A stretch of 6,995 nt of DNA from Candidatus Aminicenantota bacterium (lineage in GTDB: Bacteria > Acidobacteriota > Aminicenantia > Aminicenantales > Aminicenantaceae): assembly GCA_013139435.1 (NCBI GenBank), contig WTAW01000241.1, forward strand, positions 1-6,995, given 5' to 3'. Both the position numbers and the translations under genes were made by a program. This document shows positions 5,397 to 6,995 of this stretch, in pieces. Position 1 is the stretch's first letter. Every line of letters starts with the position of its first letter. The notes below the pieces were generated by a model. That model was not told where the DNA came from, ran no database searches, and saw only the letters and a list, made by a program, of their open reading frames with translations.

Positions 5397-6629
5397 ATGA
5401 ATAAAATGGATTGGGATCTCAAAAAGAATTTTGAGGCCATAAGGAAAGAGTTCCCAATACTGGCAAAGTGTGTGTACCTGATAAGTAACTCTCTGGGGGC
5501 TGTTCCCCGACAAGTTCGCGAAGATCTTATGGCTTATTATGGTCTTTGGTCAGACCAAGGTGTCAGTGCTTGGAGCCAAGAATGGTGGGATCTGGCTAGA
5601 AACGTGGGAGATCAAGTGGCCTCTCTTCTTCATGCGGAAAAGAACTCTGTGGCTATGATGACCAATGCCACTCATGCCCATTGGATCGCCCTCTCTACAA
5701 GATTCATGGTTAAAGATCGAAGCCGAAAAAAAATCATCATGACAGATCATGATTTCCCTTCGAGTCTTTATGCTGTACAAAAGATCAGTGAATTCATGAA
5801 TTGGAAAGTCCAGGTTGTCCAAAGTTATGGTAAGCCTGGTATTGATGTAGAAAATATCCTTGAGCAGATCGATGATCAAACACTCTTTGTTGCAACATCG
5901 CATGTGTATTTCAAGAGCGCATATGTACAAGATGTGTCAAGAATTGTTGACCATGCCCGTCGTATGGGGGCTTGGGCAGTTATCGATGGCTATCATGCTC
6001 CTGGTTGCCTTCCTGTTAACCTCTCTGAGCTCGGTGCTGATTTTTATATCGGGGGGTGTCTCAAATGGCTTTGTGGTGGACCTGGGAATGCGTTCCTCTA
6101 TGTCAGGCCAGAATTGGCATGCTCGATACAGCCTCAACTTACAGGATGGTTGGCCCACAGGTCCCCATTTTCATTCTCAGAAGACATGGACTACACACAG
6201 GGTTCATACAGATTTATGTCTGGGACGCCGCCCATTCCTTCTCTGTATACCGCCCAGGCGGGATTAAGCATAATAAACAGTATCGGAGTTCCACAGATCA
6301 GGCAGAAGTCTGTCTCTCAGACTAGGCTGATTATTGCCAATGCAAAAAAAAGGGACTTCGAGCTTTTTTCTCCTGAAGAGGACTCACTTCGAGGCGGTGC
6401 GGTTTCTGTCCATCTCCCGCACGCTTTTCAGGTCAAACAGGCACTCGAAGATCGACAGTTCAAAGTGGACTACAGGAAGGGGAAAAACAGCGAGCTGGAT
6501 GTGATCCGAATAGGTCCGCATTTCTACACGCAGGACGAAGAGATCCATTATCTTTTTGAAACGATCGATAACATCTATGTAACACAGGAATACAGGTCGT
6601 TTCCTGAAGAAATAAAGCATGTCACGTAG
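5397..6629 (+). CDS. Kynureninase-like class V PLP enzyme with altered active-site positions
   Basis: This is a 410-residue cytoplasmic PLP enzyme. Kynureninase itself hydrolyses kynurenine to anthranilate and alanine. The family likeness is strong: YLISNSLGAVPR (27-38), the GVSAW...WW segment, DFPSSLYAV (119-127), VIDGYHAPG (Asp197, His200), CLKWLCGGPG (221-230, Schiff-base Lys223), PQLTGWLAH (246-254, Trp251), and RFMSGTPPIPSLY. Two positions conserved in characterised kynureninases differ: the Asp of FPTD is Ser123, and the Tyr just before the lysine (Tyr226 in the Pseudomonas enzyme) is Leu222. I therefore infer a relative with another substrate rather than a true kynureninase; these alignments were made by eye. 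No clear Shine-Dalgarno precedes the ATG at 5397. An in-frame ATG at 5406 is an alternative start. The gene begins 48 bp after the exported PLP enzyme gene and probably shares its transcript. No other tryptophan-degradation gene is in view. Confidence 0.85.
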   Translation: MNKMDWDLKKNFEAIRKEFPILAKCVYLISNSLGAVPRQVREDLMAYYGLWSDQGVSAWSQEWWDLARNVGDQVASLLHAEKNSVAMMTNATHAHWIALSTRFMVKDRSRKKIIMTDHDFPSSLYAVQKISEFMNWKVQVVQSYGKPGIDVENILEQIDDQTLFVATSHVYFKSAYVQDVSRIVDHARRMGAWAVIDGYHAPGCLPVNLSELGADFYIGGCLKWLCGGPGNAFLYVRPELACSIQPQLTGWLAHRSPFSFSEDMDYTQGSYRFMSGTPPIPSLYTAQAGLSIINSIGVPQIRQKSVSQTRLIIANAKKRDFELFSPEEDSLRGGAVSVHLPHAFQVKQALEDRQFKVDYRKGKNSELDVIRIGPHFYTQDEEIHYLFETIDNIYVTQEYRSFPEEIKHVT

Positions 6630-6644
6630 GCAAACCACCCGCTC

Positions 6645-6675
6645 AATTGTACAATTTATTCCATTGCGGTATATT
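6645..6675 (+). promoter_or_regulatory. Candidate promoter with overlapping palindrome for the radical SAM gene
   Basis: TATATT (6670-6675, 5 of 6 matches to the -10 consensus) lies 17 nt after TTGTAC (6647-6652, 3 of 6 to the -35). The -35 is embedded in the perfect 12-bp palindrome AATTGTACAATT (6645-6656), a possible operator. Initiation near 6682 would leave a leader of about 16 nt before the ATG at 6698. This suggests that the last gene can be expressed apart from the upstream three. Confidence 0.4.
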
Positions 6676-6697
6676 ATGAAGGTGGATGGTATCAGAC

Positions 6698-6995
6698 ATG
6701 AATGCGCCAAAAAAATATCCACGACGTTTGTTTTTGCATAACGTATTTTTTGCACTCGGATCTTCTCTATTTCTTGCTACATCCCCTGCATTTTCATCTC
6801 GAAAAACAGGCCTATCATTCTCTGAAGAGACTGAGGATTACCCTTCCTATATAAAGCTATACAAATCAGGAGAACTTTCTCGGAGAGTCAAAAAGCTGAA
6901 ATCCATACACGAAAACTGCCATCTATGTCCAAGAGATTGCCGGGTGGATAGGACCAAAGGACAATTGGGTCGATGCCAAGCATCCGACAGGGTCA
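6698..6995 (+). CDS. PflX-like radical SAM protein with twin-arginine-like signal (N-terminal part only)
   Basis: 99 codons are visible before the window ends. The body starts with YPSYIKLYKSGELSRRVKKL (48-67), then CHLCPRDCRVDR with Cys74, Cys77 and Cys81, and a fourth Cys93 after GQLGR. This is the N-terminal signature of the PflX group (COG1313), Fe-S proteins related to pyruvate formate-lyase activating enzyme. The CX3CX2C radical SAM cluster motif should follow beyond the window. The first 34 residues form a signal: basic start, PRRLFL (8-13), a hydrophobic stretch to about residue 28, and AFS-S as a possible cleavage site. Tat export fits best, but a Sec signal or membrane anchor is possible. 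Export is unusual because SAM and reductant are cytoplasmic. Start choice: ATG 6698 follows a weak GGATGG (6684-6689). An in-frame ATG at 6686 would add four residues, and a TGA at 6677 excludes anything longer. Confidence 0.8.
   Translation, partial: MNAPKKYPRRLFLHNVFFALGSSLFLATSPAFSSRKTGLSFSEETEDYPSYIKLYKSGELSRRVKKLKSIHENCHLCPRDCRVDRTKGQLGRCQASDRV

Noticed and set aside
5550..5930. 126-codon minus-strand frame within the kynureninase-like gene
   Set aside because: It is antisense to conserved kynureninase motifs, with no supporting signal.
6384..6755. 123-codon minus-strand frame crossing the end of the kynureninase-like gene
   Set aside because: It overlaps the 3' end of one well-supported gene and the start of another, and has no recognisable domain.

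Overview
The window holds six protein-coding genes and reads like accessory DNA from an anaerobic bacterium. The evidence is a reductive-dehalogenase-family Fe-S protein, a radical SAM protein with the CPR-C motif of the PflX type, and two exported proteins with twin-arginine-like signals. Base composition looks moderate, with AT-rich intergenic stretches. Nothing here fixes the phylum. Sulfate-reducer-like or uncultivated sediment lineages would fit, but that is inference.

Left part, minus strand (1-2438). A cytoplasmic M20 metallopeptidase of the carboxypeptidase G2 type (1308-2438) lies upstream of a class V aminotransferase of the alanine-glyoxylate/serine-pyruvate type (TTG start at 1052, C-terminus cut by the window start). 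Between them is a compact inverted-repeat element of about 150 bp with 30-bp arms (1134-1284). It looks like a MITE. The two genes together suggest peptide or acyl-amino-acid hydrolysis followed by transamination.

Divergent region (2439-2614). It holds a plausible promoter for each direction and a short dyad (2536-2571). The half-sites of this dyad match the tips of the inverted-repeat element.

Right part, plus strand (2615-6995). In order: a reductive dehalogenase homologue with three N-terminal membrane helices in place of a Tat signal (2615-3958); a Tat-signal class V PLP enzyme comparable in layout to periplasmic PvdN (4041-5348); a cytoplasmic kynureninase-like PLP enzyme with two changed active-site positions (5397-6629); and the start of a PflX-like radical SAM protein with an N-terminal RR signal (6698 to window end), preceded by its own candidate promoter. 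The first three are close enough (82 and 48 bp gaps) to be one transcript.

How they might work together is inference. The right-hand block combines corrinoid/Fe-S, PLP and radical-SAM chemistry, with three of the four proteins directed to or across the cytoplasmic membrane. That is compatible with a small-molecule modification or reductive pathway at the membrane. The substrate cannot be read from the sequence. The most noteworthy points are the membrane-helix RdhA without an RdhB partner, the pairing of exported PLP and radical SAM enzymes, and the MITE-like repeat with related sites in the divergent promoter region.
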